Shown here: positions 24,926 through 37,540 of the stretch, one piece after another | Position numbering within the stretch: the stretch's first letter is position 1 | Layout of the letters: every line of letters starts with the position of its first letter | Assembly: GCF_014356525.2 (NCBI RefSeq) | Contig: NC_052506.1 | Coordinates: 29,952,192-30,016,191 of the forward strand | Direction: 5' to 3' | Origin: Nilaparvata lugens | Lineage: Eukaryota; Arthropoda; Insecta; Hemiptera; Delphacidae | Length of the DNA stretch: 64,000 nucleotides | The notes under the pieces: model-generated | Seen by the model: only the letters and a program-made list of their open reading frames with translations | What the model was told of the DNA's origin: nothing | Database searches by the model: none | Translations under genes and position numbers: made by a program

Positions 24926-24929
24926 AGTT

Positions 24930-25800
24930 ACAAAGTACTACAATGAAAATGATACTCTTATTCACATTTCAAAATTAATAATAACTTCATCCATTCATGA
25001 AAAAATCCCTAAGAATCATTCATTCAATTAAAGATTATCAATTTGTCAACGAATTATTCCCTAATTTCATTGAATAAATTTTGTGAATGTAACACCAAAT
25101 ACTGCATATGAGAACTCTATCATCATCGGCATTTATATACCAATAATAATTAATTACAATAAACAGGACTGCCTTGAGCCAGCTATAGGCTACAAAGATA
25201 TCATCTCAACAATGATAAAAAATGTCATCACAGTTGCATCCAAGAGCCTGAATGCTTTCTATTCGCATACACACCTGGTTAGAGAACTATTTGAGGCTGA
25301 ATTTCGAACGATACACAGCACAGCACTGGATGAGTTCAAAATGCACATGGGTAAAAGATGGATTCTTGTAGGCTGTTGCATTATGCATTAGCAGAAGCAT
25401 GTGAGAATTTTCTATTCATGCTTTTTGCCATTGTCAGTGAACTCTTTTCAGCACACCAATTTCACCAGCGTAATGAATCCAACATGACAGACGGTATAAC
25501 GAGTTTCATCTCCTCTCTGTTAATAAGTGGACGCTGGAAGAATAAACGTTCCACTTTTGATGTAAATTGGAAATGTCTGTATTAAAAAAACCGTCTTCAT
25601 TTGTGGTTTTGAATAAGCAATATGCAGAACCAGCTCAAACCTTATTTCAAGTTTGTTGCAACCCAAACAATAACTCTGAGGATAAAATGAAGGGTTGTAT
25701 TACCTTTGCTCCGATTCAAGACATTCTCACATGACTTTTTCAACTACTGTAAGTAACAAACTGCGAGCGTGTGAGCATAGAAAAATGGAAACTGAAGTAT
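24930..25800. other. No recognised gene
   Basis: A plus-strand frame at 25083-25391 and an overlapping one at 25358-25585 have ordinary composition but no motif that I recognise. Their starts lack support and no splice pair was convincing. Confidence 0.4.
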
Positions 25801-27657
25801 ACTAGTAGTTCTGTGAACAGTAGACCTCGCGCTCAGTAAGTTACATTGACCTGTTGTTATGTTTTCTCAAAAATTATTAAATAATTTATCAATTCAAAAA
25901 GTCTAGAAAAAATCCTAAATAAACATAGAGCATTCTGTCCTGTCGTACCGTGACGTGTCGACCCGGAATGTGAGTGTGAGCGCTGTTGTCAGGTCTGGCT
26001 GCAACTGTCTACAACGTTGATGGAAAGATACATTTTCAAGATTTTCGATGTTTTTGAACGGGTAGTATTATAGTCAACTGTCTACTAACGTTAATGGAAA
26101 GATACTTTTTCAAGATGTTCGATGTTTTTGAACGGGTAGTATTATAGTCCACTAGATAGCTGATTTATGATGAATAATTCTATAGTCTAATTTTTACTCT
26201 AATATTGGCGTATGAATGAGGCTCCTTTTTCCTTTTATATTATCCTTGAAATGCAAAATTTCCAAAAACCTTGTATATACGTCGACGCGCAATTAAAAAT
26301 ACATGTCAAATTTCATGAATATCTATCACCGCGTTTTGGTCAAAATCAAACGCTGGTTGGAGCAGAATACTTTAACATTAAATGTAGAAAAAACCAAGCA
26401 TCTGCCAATATTTTCCAGAAGTGACAGTGACCCTGCTCCGAGACGGCTGGCCCTCCACTCCTGTGGTGACCTGCAGTCGGTGGACTGCGGTTGCAATGTC
26501 ATAGAGCGTGTGGAACAATACAAATATTTAGGTGTAATAATTGATCATAAATTATCCTGGGTTCCACACATTCAGGGAGTTAAAACAGGCTTAGAAAACT
26601 CATTCACGCCTTTTCGCAGCTTGGAGGGGTGCTGACTGTGGGTCAGTGTAGGACGGTTTACTTTGCCTACGTGCAGTCGTTGCTCCAGTATGGTGTCCTG
26701 GCGTGGGGGGGAGTCTCGGCCGCCGCGCTGCATCCACTAGCTGTCACACAGAGATCACTCATCAAAATAATTCTAAATAAAAATATCCGATTTCTTACTG
26801 AACAACTCTACACCGAATTTCCTGTTCTTGACATAAGACAAATCTACATTAAAACTCTTCTTATTTTTATCAAATCGTACAGAACAGAAATTTTTACACA
26901 GCTAAACCATAACTACCCCACTAGACATATGCTGAATTTTGGGTTTAATACACCTAGAGCTACGTTTACATCGGTCGATAACAACCCATTTCGTATTGCT
27001 CTCCTACTTCATCTCAATCTTCCAATCACAATAAAAGAGGCTGAGGGATGCAGTGTTGCTAACTACAAAAAGAAGATAGTCACACGGTTGCTTGGTATTG
27101 GTCGGGAGGCATCAGAAGCCCTCATAAACTCGCCCTATATGTAGATTCTGATTCAAACTCTGTTAACTCTGGTACTGTGATGCAGCACTCTGAACATTAT
27201 AATAAGTAATTTGAAAACTTTAGGAGATAGGTACTCCAACATAATACTAAGTCTTTAATGAAAGAAACCCACGACATCATGATCTGTTTATTAAAAAAAA
27301 ATTATCAATAATATATATCTATTTTTCTTCATATAACATATTTCCAATATTGTAATAGTTGAGTGAGAATAACATTAAGGTAGAATTCTGCAGAATTTTT
27401 TATTTTACAGTTATTATAGATAGGAATTCTTCCCCCACACACGGACCAATAGTCTATGTGGGGGAATATTTATTTCCTGAAAATATTTGTTATTGAATTG
27501 AGATGTAAATGTTTTATTGATGTATTTTTTTGATGGAAATAAAATTGAAATTGAATTGAATTGAATTGAATTGCAATAAATGCGCAACATATTATAAACA
27601 TTAAGAGAAATGCCAAACCGTCGACTTGAATCATAGACCTCACTTCGCTCGGACGAT
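25801..27657 (-). repeat. R2 dispersed repeat, split by a LINE
   Basis: One end is actagtagttctgtgaacag at 25801; the other is gacctcacttcgctcgg near 27657. Read on the minus strand it matches 39844-40573 and 63637-64000. The match breaks at about 26333 (caccgcg) and resumes after 27572 (taaatgcgcaacat), exactly flanking the LINE. Within it, 26002-26150 is a roughly 74-bp tandem duplication (caactgtctac...gggtagtattatagt). Confidence 0.85.
26334..27572 (+). pseudogene. 5'-truncated LINE nested in R2, (TTGAA)n tail
   Basis: Frames give the end of a non-LTR reverse transcriptase: NTLTLNVEKTKHLPI near 26370, CNVIERVEQYKYLGVIIDH near 26490-26550, then after a frameshift near 26600 AYVQSLLQYGVLAWGGVS near 26665-26720, FPVLDIRQIYIKTLL near 26820 and a long C-terminal tail to a stop at 27144. 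The 3' UTR ends in four to five ttgaa units at about 27548-27572. It matches the LINE at 5668-6885 in both protein and tail. Truncated before the RT catalytic core, so inactive. Confidence 0.92.
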
Positions 27658-27659
27658 TA

Positions 27660-29610
27660 TGGAAAATATAATAGGAAAGTAGAAACCAGAGTATGATATA
27701 CTCTTTGGTGTGAGCCGTTATTTTTCGTCGTGATAAGAAAATATGGTATACAGTATTATGGGATACAATAATAATTATGATCATATTTGCTATTTGACAC
27801 AATGCTCGTACTTTGCCAGACTGCGACAACAGATTCTGTAGAGTATCGCTCAGACCGATTATCAGCAACTATATACTTGAGAGAGTGGACGACTGAAGAG
27901 CGTCTCCATATTTGTCAGCGTTAATAATGTATGATGTATGAAACAGAAAACTTTCTGCTATTACTGGCTCCAAGGCCAACTGGTTTTTTTGGTTCATGTG
28001 TCTCGTCCAAATTCTGTTTAAATGTTGTAACAAGTAGATTTCAAATATATTTGAAGGGAGAAATTGAATTATCAACCTTGAGTGATTAGGAAGTACTCAT
28101 AAGCATCACAAATTGGGTGTCATGAGTGTTAAGTCGGTCGAAGCTATAAACGAAATATCTCACAGCCAAATTGCCCTATAAATTATGTGAGAAGTCACAA
28201 CCGTCCACAGCAGAACAGAGGTGTCAAATCAGAGAATAAACATTTTTGGTGATGATTTCCTGCGAATATTTTCCCTCTTTGTTGCTTTCACAGAACACGT
28301 TTTCTGAATATATAAATTTGGTGGCAGCTGAGCTCCTTATATAAATTTATTCTAGAAGAGCGTTGAGAGGAAATTGTTCTCTCCTGTTTCCATTTTGTTA
28401 TTTCCAGTTATTTCTGCTCCGCCAAACTTCCCATCATCCGGGGCGACGTCTTCTCAATACCTTGCTTATTCTATTTCTTGCTTTGATCCGTTCTGCCCAA
28501 GACAGCGTTCCGAATTTCCGTCAAGGCTTTGCATCTCGCAAGATAAATAAGCAATAGAGATGGATGAAAATGAGTCTATGCAGATATCACCTAATATTGA
28601 ACACTCTTTCACTATCGTTTTGTAAAATTTGATATCTTGATCACAGAATATAATTCACATCCTATATCTACAATCACATATATATATACAATATATACAA
28701 TCCAAATCCTATATAATGTATCAATCTTATTCCTTTTACAAGTGGGTATTGCTTGAATGATCATTTTCGTCACGAGCAAGCTATTAAATTATTATTTATT
28801 CATCAGGAAATAACTTTCTAAAGCAAACTGTATCATTTTTCTTGAGATTTCACCTTCCAAAGAGATTTATTGCATTCTTGAAATATTCTCTACAGAGATT
28901 GAGTTCAAGGATTGTTATATATATAATATATTTTCTTTTTCAATTAAACCGACTGATTGCGGATTGAAAAGACAACTAATGAAAACTTCTATTCAAGCCA
29001 TCACTCGGGTACCGCTCTACAACGTTCTTTCAGTTTTATTCATCTCAGACCAAATTCTTCAGGAAGGATTTGATACTGAAATAACTCTGATGCCCCTCTC
29101 AAAGAACCGTTTTTTGCCGCTTCAAATTTTTCGTAATAGTCGAAGGCAGCTTCACAAGCCGAAGATCGAAGAAAGAATTCATTTGGAGTTCTTTTTCAAG
29201 AGGAAAAGCAATGTTTTCTCAGCTACCTATGGGAAGAGCAGCTTCGTTTGACAAGCGACTTGCTGAGTGAATTCCAGGCTCTGGAAAGCGAGCTTTGAGC
29301 TATCGCTATCATTCGTCAAGTAAACAAGAAAAGGACCACTGGTGAGGGGGCGAGTGGACTGACGACCTGCTACAAGATAAAATCCTCGATTCATCTAGAC
29401 ATCTGGACGTTTCGATTGAGGGCAAGAAATTTCTTCGCAGAAGGCATAGCAAGCGTAATATTTTCATAAGATACGGAAAGATCTGCAGAGTCAAGCGATT
29501 ATTGTTATATTCAGTGATTCCATCATAGACATTCATACCAACCTCAAACAATATTATTCCTTTATGTAAGATACTGTAATTGAAGGAACCCATCGGCTTG
29601 TCCAATTATA
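27660..29610. other. Mostly unrecognised; possible coding relic near 28360-29600
   Basis: A plus-strand frame 28363-28557 starts with a hydrophobic run, and frames around 28964-29600 on both strands have mixed composition. I could not match any of them to a family or assemble them with splice sites. Treat as non-coding unless transcripts show otherwise. Confidence 0.35.
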
Positions 29611-29618
29611 TTTACCAT

Positions 29619-29746
29619 GCTAAGAGATTGTATCTCATGGAGTAACAATGTAAACGTGTGGTTGAATAATTATTTCATACATCATATATCAAATAATATA
29701 TAACCACACGTTTACATTGTTACTCCGTGAGATACAATCTCTTAGC
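29619..29746. repeat. Near-perfect hairpin, 45-bp arms
   Basis: Arm 29619-29663 (gctaagagattgtatctcat...aacgtgtggtt) is the reverse complement of 29702-29746 with one mismatch, separated by about 38 bases of AT-rich loop. It could be a tiny MITE or the source of a hairpin RNA. No flanking target duplication is evident. Confidence 0.9.
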
Positions 29747-29768
29747 ATTCTTTCCCCTCATTAACAAG

Positions 29769-30005
29769 TTAAAACCAGAAATATATAGAGTTGAGTGTCG
29801 AGTGTATTATCCACTTTGGACACCTCCCTTCATACTGAAAAGGAAAATCATTTTCAATCTGAAATCTACTCACAAAAAATGGATCATCAGGTTGTAGTTT
29901 GAAGCGATTCAAAATGTACTCTAGACATTCTTCGAATTCCAAAGCGGATGCTAAACATGCCTTTATATTTCTACAGTCAACAAAGCAGGTAGAACTTTCA
30001 CTCAA
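29769..30005 (-). other. Unrecognised 78-codon open frame
   Basis: A minus-strand frame with protein-like composition (for example CFVDCRNIKACLASALEFEE and LQPDDPFFVSRFQIENDFPF). The first codon is TTG rather than ATG, so if real it would be an internal exon. No domain recognised. Confidence 0.2.
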
Positions 30006-30009
30006 TTGT

Positions 30010-30842
30010 TTTCATGGAGATTGGATGGCATGGACTTAATCAATGGAAAAATGTTTCGAGAAGCCATGTTCAGAAAAGTGTCAATTTTACAAAAGAGCTT
30101 TCATTCTTAAACTTTTTGCAAACTAATTAAAGTTGTTCAAGATGGACGGACTTCCAGTCTAATGTGCAACTTGTCTAATGAAAAACTCCGTCAGGAAGAA
30201 CGAGTAATTGATCACTTTTGGAAATCAAGTCTGTGGGAAGTAGATAAGTCTCTATGGATATTTTCAAGCTGTTTAACTTGCTCTTGCTCTACTCGTATCG
30301 GAAGTATGATATTTATTCTCGAATTACTCGAAAAACCATGCCTTTTTCCAGTACAAAAACTTAATAAATCTCGGAATAATTATCATAGAGGAAACAGCAT
30401 GAGAAGATGATGTAGGGCGTTCATGTTCCAAATTTCCTCGTTAACTGGAGCCGATTGTCCCAATAGTTATTTATTGTGATAGTATTATTCAAGCTTCTCA
30501 TTCTTCTGTACAGTAAATTCATGCCATTTTTCTAACGCACCACAACAAATGCCAATGTCACAATAATGACAGTGCGACCTTGGGGCCCGCTTCAAAAGAA
30601 TCGCAATCAGATTTTACCAGTTTACCTCCAGTTTTATGAGCTCAGTGTGTACTTACGTTCCACATGTAAACTGCCAGCTCTACATTTCCTTTCTGAATGC
30701 GCCTCAAAGGATCTATCAATGCCTTGACAGAAAAAATCATATTTATGATAAAATAATTTGTTAAAATTTTACCTTTTTGTAAAGTGTATAACGAAGTTCA
30801 TTATAGAGTAATGTTACTGTAACTAACATTTAATCAATAATT
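30010..30842. other. Nothing recognised
   Basis: One frame at 30162-30410 (plus) has no domain. Short direct words repeat, but no array or RNA gene was seen. Confidence 0.4.
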
Positions 30843-31109
30843 ATGATAATAATAATAATAATAATACTAAGGGTGATGCATATAAGCTCTAAGGCTTGTG
30901 CGTGGGTAATGAATGAGAAGGATGATGATGAGAGATGACTACATTTTAGGAAATCGGGACCGACGGCTTATCGTCTCCTCCAAAAGACGAAGTGGCCGTA
31001 TCTATGTGATTGTGCTGTGATCGAAAACTTTTCCCGCGGTCGAGATTCGAACTCGGGTTCACTCGATTATGAGACCGGCGCGTTATTACTTACTTCAACG
31101 AGCCGCCCA
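30843..31109 (-). mobile_element. tRNA-derived SINE with (TAT)n tail
   Basis: On the minus strand the element begins gggcggctcgttgaagtaag, has a tRNA-like stretch with ggtctcataatcgag (a CAT in the anticodon position) and a B-box-like gagttcgaatctcg, then a body with aagccgtcggtcccgattt and gtagtcatctctcatcatc, ending in a (TAT)n tail at 30845-30866. The order is head, body, simple-repeat tail, as in insect tRNA-derived SINEs. It is not a functional tRNA because the acceptor stem is not closed. Confidence 0.8.
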
Positions 31110-31880
31110 ATTGCTCGAGGAGTGGTCTATCAAGGCCTGACTAATTATGCTACAATTATTCATGGAAAGGAAATCCATGCCAAACCAATACTGTAATCAC
31201 CCAGTACTTCTAGTGCAACTCGAATAGGTCCTATTACACTGCTGTAGACATACGTACTTTGGCTACTATCCCTGACCATGAGTCAACTTTGTTTATCATT
31301 AAATCGGTATCTGTTTGTTTCCAGTGATCGGAATACCAGTACAGGAAGCGATATGTCAAAATGAATGTGAGAGGTTGTAAACAAGATGTTCCAAATAACT
31401 TCATGAGCTTATAACATCTTATTCTGAAACAAAACTACACACGTGTCCTTTGAGCAATCAAAAAAATTCACAAACGATTTGTTCAGAGGTCAACGGCAAG
31501 ACGCAGGCATGAGAAGGACTTAAGGTAGTGTGGTCACGTATATTCGCAATCTCCTTGTATGGAGGGAGAATGGCTCCCACGAGGTGCACAGAGAGAGCCA
31601 GAAGCTGCAAAGGGAGGAGACATGTCTCAGATCCCGAAGCACTGAAGAATAATTCAAGATTGATGAACATATCAGAGTATTCTCCAGAAAAATAATTCAA
31701 GTAATAACGGTTTGTATTGCAAGTTCTATGACCTCAAGCTACTCGACAGCGTTTTCCACCACTGGACTGTATAGAATATCTGCTGTATTGGAAGGAACAG
31801 GAATAAGTTGACTACTAACGATTCCCATAATTCCAAATTTCAAACTTTATCTCCGTTAAACCAACATTAGTTCTTCAGAT
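31110..31880. other. No recognised gene
   Basis: A minus-strand frame at 31458-31700 shows no domain. The rest is AT-rich with no array or hairpin. Confidence 0.4.
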
Positions 31881-31881
31881 A

Positions 31882-32430
<549 letters not shown>

Positions 32431-32616
32431 GACTTTGTAACCTCCTTCTTGTGCATGAGGTAGGTAGATGGAGCAGTTTATAAAAAGAACACATAGTCCA
32501 GATATTTCATCTGTAGAACAGCTGTTTTGTCAACTTTTAAGAAATCGACTCAAAAGAAAAAATACTCTGAAAACAATTATATAAAAACATCGTAACATTA
32601 TTTTGGGGTTACATGT

Positions 32617-32650
32617 GCCCAGCTGGCAGTCTGTCGGTAGAGCATGAGAT
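32617..32650 (+). repeat. tRNA-Lys-like half
   Basis: gcccagctggcagtctgtcg followed by gtagagcatgagat resembles the acceptor 5' side, D-arm and A-box of tRNA-Lys, then diverges in the anticodon loop. No T-arm follows. Probably the head of a truncated SINE. Confidence 0.45.
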
Positions 32651-33099
32651 AATTGAATATTTTTGGTATTTTGACACCTGCTGAAATAAAAATACCATAT
32701 AATTCTTACCAGCTCTGCGATGAGCTTAAACCAATTCCTGCTATCAATCGTTGCAAACTGCTGCTACTTTATCAGTCAGCAATCTACCGCTGGTTTGACT
32801 GGCTCCGCAATCATAATTATAATATGTTGAAGAGACTGTAATACTGCTTCGACTTAATACTATGACCTTGTATTCCAATTAATTTGATTTCACTGAATAA
32901 GTTGAATCATTTAAATAAATCTTGAGAACGTATTATTTCTGAAGATTTAATGATCGGTACTGTATATCGCTGATTTGTCCAACTTATTCGATGAAGAATA
33001 CAGTTGGTTGATACTTCTATTAATGCCTCCATTATAATAAATAGAAATACTAGTACAAGATTGGTCATGCATGAAGACAGGATTAAAAATGGAAAGGAC
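32651..33099. other. No recognised gene
   Basis: One plus-strand frame (32653-32841) of ordinary composition and one minus-strand frame (32907-33104), neither with a domain. Confidence 0.35.
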
Positions 33100-33680
33100 A
33101 CCATTCAATCAATAAATATATAATTACAATAAAATCAACGAGCAAAAAATAATATATGAAACAAATAATGCAAACACAATATAAGAAAATACACAAGAAA
33201 AATATCACAGATCGCTCAATTAAAACTCTTGTTCTGCTTAATAGCATCAATTAATAACTTCCATGATTCTTGTATCAGCATACATTTTACAGATTCCTAT
33301 AGCTCAATTATTTCATTCGCTTCTGCTTATCAAATTAGAATTTTATACTTCAATATTCCAAGAATATTTAATACTTTGAATATAAATAACACCATTCAAT
33401 CAATAAATATATAATTACAATAAAATCAACGAGCAAAAAATAATATATGAAACAAATAATGCAAACACAATATGAGAAAATACACAAGAAAAATATCACA
33501 GATCGCTCAATTAAAACTCTTGTTCTGCTTAATAGCATCAATTAATAACTTTCATGATTTTTGTATCAGCATACATTTTACAGATTCCTATAGCTCAATT
33601 ATTTCACTCGCTTCTGCTTATCAAATTAGAATTTTATACTTCAATATTCCAAAAATATTTAATACTTTAAATATAAAATC
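33100..33680. repeat. Tandem duplication, two 291-bp units
   Basis: accattcaatcaataaatat starts at 33100 and again at 33391, and the two units match almost base for base to about 33390 and 33678. The high identity points to a recent duplication. The similar open frames in the two units are copies of one another. Confidence 0.95.
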
Positions 33681-33778
33681 TCAAGGTATAGGTTCGTCCG
33701 TCAGTGGAAGTTAGATAAATAATTTATCTTGTGAACTTGAGCTTCCATAATTCTTAAGATATATAATTCTTCCATAAA

Positions 33779-35709
33779 GACCTAACGATCGACCGAATCG
33801 AGCAACGTAGAATCTGACCAAACCCCTTGGCAGAGCTCTATTGCAACAAAACAGTATGCAATGTGAAAGAACACATGATCACGTGGCTAACTATTAGGAA
33901 GCATGAAATAAATATTAGTATATAGAATATTAGCTAGCATGTAGAGAGCATAAGTAAAAAACAAAATAAAAATAATTAAGTGTATTCAGGAAATAGGAGG
34001 TACCAGGCGCATGAATACTGAATCAAATTTGCATGCACCAATAGCACAATAGCAGCTAATAGGCGGCAATAGTATGCCAATTCAAAAATATTTATATATA
34101 TTTCTATAAATGTTTGGAATTCATGTTAAATTATTGTATAGTCTATGTTATAGATATGGCCCGAAGGCAAAGAAATTATTAAGCACACAACCTAAGTAAT
34201 AATTTGATATTTTTTGTACGATCTATTTGAACCTAAATGGTGGAGGACTAAGATATTCAAATTTTATGTTAATTTGAAAGTCGGAAATAAGATTTGTAAA
34301 ATTGAGGAAGGAGAACGTCTGTTAAACATATGTTTATAAAAAAGTATTGTAACCCAAAAATGTTATTTATTACTGTTATTTATTATATTTATCAATGTTA
34401 GTATATTTATTTATATGTTTTATATTTATTACCGTTAGTTATGCCATGTTTGTACCCTGAAAAAACCTAAAGTGAATGCTAGTTACCCAAAACCAAAGAG
34501 CCATTAGCAAAAGAAAAGTATTGTACCTGATGTATAGAAAATTATTTATATTAAGACCTAAGAAGTACTATAAACAATAAGCCCTAGAAATTTTGTACAT
34601 CGAAATTATTGTTTGGAAAGAATCAATTGTGAGAATCAAGAAATGTGTGTAGTTAGGTTGGCGGCCCTGCGAGCGGCGAATTTAAAATTACTATGTTTAA
34701 GTGTTGTAAGGAGGAATGTGTCTAGAAGATTATATTTATGATATTTTATGTGTGTTGAGGAGGAGAATTTGTTATTGTATTTGATAGAGGTCTAAAGGAG
34801 GTGCAGCAGATAGATCTGCGAACTGTGATAAAAGTCTGAGAGTATAATTTATAAATAAAGTATGGTATATATCGATGTATTGAAGGGTGGATTTTCATTA
34901 AAAATATTGTGAATTCAAATCCAGGGGCGCGTGTAAAGTATCAGAAATTTGGGTAGATAAAAATCCCTAACCGAAGAATTAATAGGTCTGAATAAAGTAA
35001 CTGGCTAATATCGCCAAATAGATAACAATTAAGATTAGATAGCATCAGCTTGTTCTGGCTAAACGGTACAAAAAAACCTAAAAAGGCTTTGAGAGAATTT
35101 GTTGCTAATAAATATATTATTATATAAAATATTTTGAAGATTGAGGTTAGGTATATGCATTCAATGATCGGCGACCTAACGATCGACCGAATCGAGCAAC
35201 GTAGAATCTGACCAAACCCCTTGGCAGAGCTCTATTGCAACAAAACAGTATGCAATGTGAAAGAACACATGATCACGTGGCTAACTATTAGGAAGCATGA
35301 AATAAATATTAGTATATAGAATATTAGCTAGCATGTAGAGAGCATAAGTAAAAAACCAAATAAAAATAATTAAGTGTATTCAGGAAATAGGAGGTACCAG
35401 GCACATGAATACTGAATCAAATTTGCATGCACCAATAGCACAATAGCAGCTAATAGGCGGCAATAGTATGCCAATTCAAAAATATTTATATATATTTCTA
35501 TAAATGTTTGGAATTTATGTTAAATTATTGTATAGTCTATGTTATAGATATGGCCCGAAGGCAAAGAAATTATTAAGCACACAACCTAAGTAATAATTTG
35601 ATATTTTTTGTACGATCTATTTGAACCTAAATGGCGGAGGACTAAGATATTCAAATTTTATGTTAATTTGAAAGTCGGAAATAAGATTTGTAAAATTGAG
35701 AAAGGAGAA
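33779..35709. repeat. 1.39-kb duplication: full unit plus a 537-bp second copy
   Basis: gacctaacgatcgaccgaat begins at 33779 and at 35173; the two copies agree, with a few substitutions, for about 537 bp (to 34316 and 35709, both ending in ggagaac). The 855 bp between them is unique. Read as a retroelement this would be two long terminal repeats around a short core, but the ends are not TG...CA and no primer-binding or polypurine site was recognised. A partial tandem duplication is equally possible. Confidence 0.85.
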
Positions 35710-35744
35710 CCATCACTCGCCAGCCAAATGCCACCATGAGAGGA

Positions 35745-36960
35745 CCCTAAATATTTTAGAGCGTAATACCTTGCTATAACTTGTAAAAGCTAAAGTTAGA
35801 TCAAATTATTAAATTTCTTAAAAGACTTTGTGATGCTCTTGTAAAGCAGAAGTCATTTTCAATTTCAAATATTTTTGTAACCCCTTGGAAGAGACGATTC
35901 CGGCTACCATATTCCAGGACCACCAGGAGTTGGATCGACATCGGCGGCTTATAAGAAGATTTTCGACACGTGAGTGATAAATATTGAATTAGTGATGGGC
36001 GCCCTAGTGCTTCGAATCTATCTAATGATCAAAGCTAGCTCGTCGAAAGGGTTTTTATTATAACTTAAGAATTTAATAAGAAAAATACTTGCGCAAGTAA
36101 AATTAGTATTAAAGGTATTTTATTGAAGGAAAAAATGGATCAATACATTTCAGAAAATTCTATTGAATCAAAGAAGTATAAAATCTAGGCTATTAAAACA
36201 TATTCATATGATCTTTAATATTTGCAATATAATTTGCGATAGTTTGTTATAGCTCTAATTCACTAGATGAATTGCTCTACCTATTCCATCAGGTGCCGAA
36301 TCTTGCACCCTGAGATAAAATATATATTCAATATAGAAAAATCTACCAAGTACTAGAGAATTTAATATATATATATTTGGATTATTAGTTGCCAATTTAT
36401 CAAGTTGATCTTAAAGAACCTATTTTTAATTGAATTGTCCAAGTCGACAAGTATTAGCAAGCGCATATCGCAGCTACATGCAAAAGGATGCATATGATTT
36501 TAAGATAAAGGCACATGGTAATGATTCGTGCCATAAATCTAGAGTATAAAGTGTAGCCTGTGATATTTTACTGATTTCAATTATTGTTCTATTTTATTTC
36601 ATATTATATTTTTTATCGCTCTTTATATATTTTTTGCCTCGATCTATTTTTTGCATTATTTGTTTAATATATGTATCAAAATGTTTATGGTGTGCAATTT
36701 ATTTTAATTCCTCAACACTATAGTATAAGTATCATATTTATATATATTTATTTTTTAATGAATTACAAGAGTTATAGGGGAAGCTCATACCTGGGCCTAT
36801 AAAGATTTTTATGAGACTGAATCCTATTAAAAAACCACGACCTAATTTTATAATTATATCAAATATTCATGCTCTACCGACTGATGCCAAGCAGGAGGAT
36901 AATCGTTATTTAAATAAAGAATAACGTGACAACAGATATTTGAATATATTAACTGAGCGT
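35745..36960 (-). repeat. Composite repeat, minus-strand copy
   Basis: Reverse complement of the composite repeat at 7505-9340: cgtctcttccaaggggtta near 35890, cgagctagctt near 36040, acttgcgcaagtattttt near 36080, tgcaagattcggcacctga near 36300, and the tRNA-Lys-like module near 36895-36825. Diverged by eye by perhaps 25-30% from copy 2, so older than the 3.7-9.4 kb duplication. Confidence 0.75.
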
Positions 36961-37008
36961 ATTTAATAATCTCGAATAGTGATATATAATTTAACATTTT
37001 ATTTTCAT

Positions 37009-37025
37009 GTATAATATATATATAT

Positions 37026-37060
<35 letters not shown>

Positions 37061-37062
37061 TT
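37009..37062. repeat. (AT)n microsatellite
   Basis: A run of AT dinucleotides with short breaks, lying between the inverted and direct composite-repeat copies. Confidence 0.95.
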
Positions 37063-37540
37063 CAAATATTACTTTTCCCTTATTAATACTACTTGCGCAA
37101 TTAAGTTTAAATCAAGCTTGATTTTTAAGTAATACCTTCGACGAGCTAGCTTTATGAAATTACTATTCATTCGTAGCACTGAGGATCCTCTCAATAAATT
37201 ACATTTCAATAGCTTACGTGCGAAGTTTTTCCAAAAATTTAAAAGATGTAGCATGGTTTTCGCCTCGCATGTCCTGTGCTTCTCTGGTAGGCTGCTATCG
37301 TCCTCTCCAATGGGGATATTTAAATTAATAACTCATGTCATAGTGCGACTTCACTGACTGAGGGTTATTACTTATTAGAAGTCTTTGATATTTAAACTTT
37401 GGCAATAAATAAAATTCAATTTTTATAAGGGATTCAGTCTATTGCTCTCGTGATGGCTGGCGTCTTGGTCGGTCTCTGGCAAGCAAGTGGGCAGTTGGTC
37501 TTTCCCTATTCTCTCTCGACCATACTTCCGACTCTGAATT
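37063..37540 (+). repeat. Composite repeat, direct partial copy
   Basis: Shares with 8970-9380 the landmarks acttgcgcaa, cgacgagctagctt, gtagcactgagg and gcaagcaagtgggca in the same order and direction, at lower identity than the other copies. With the preceding minus-strand copy it forms a head-to-head pair across an (AT)n run. Confidence 0.55.

Noticed and set aside
31020..31109. Possible functional tRNA-Met gene on the minus strand
   Set aside because: Only the anticodon-like and B-box-like parts are present, no closed acceptor stem, and it is followed by a SINE body and tail.
33779..35709. Firm call of an LTR retrotransposon
   Set aside because: No TG...CA ends, primer-binding site, polypurine tract or coding domain, so left as a direct duplication of unknown origin.
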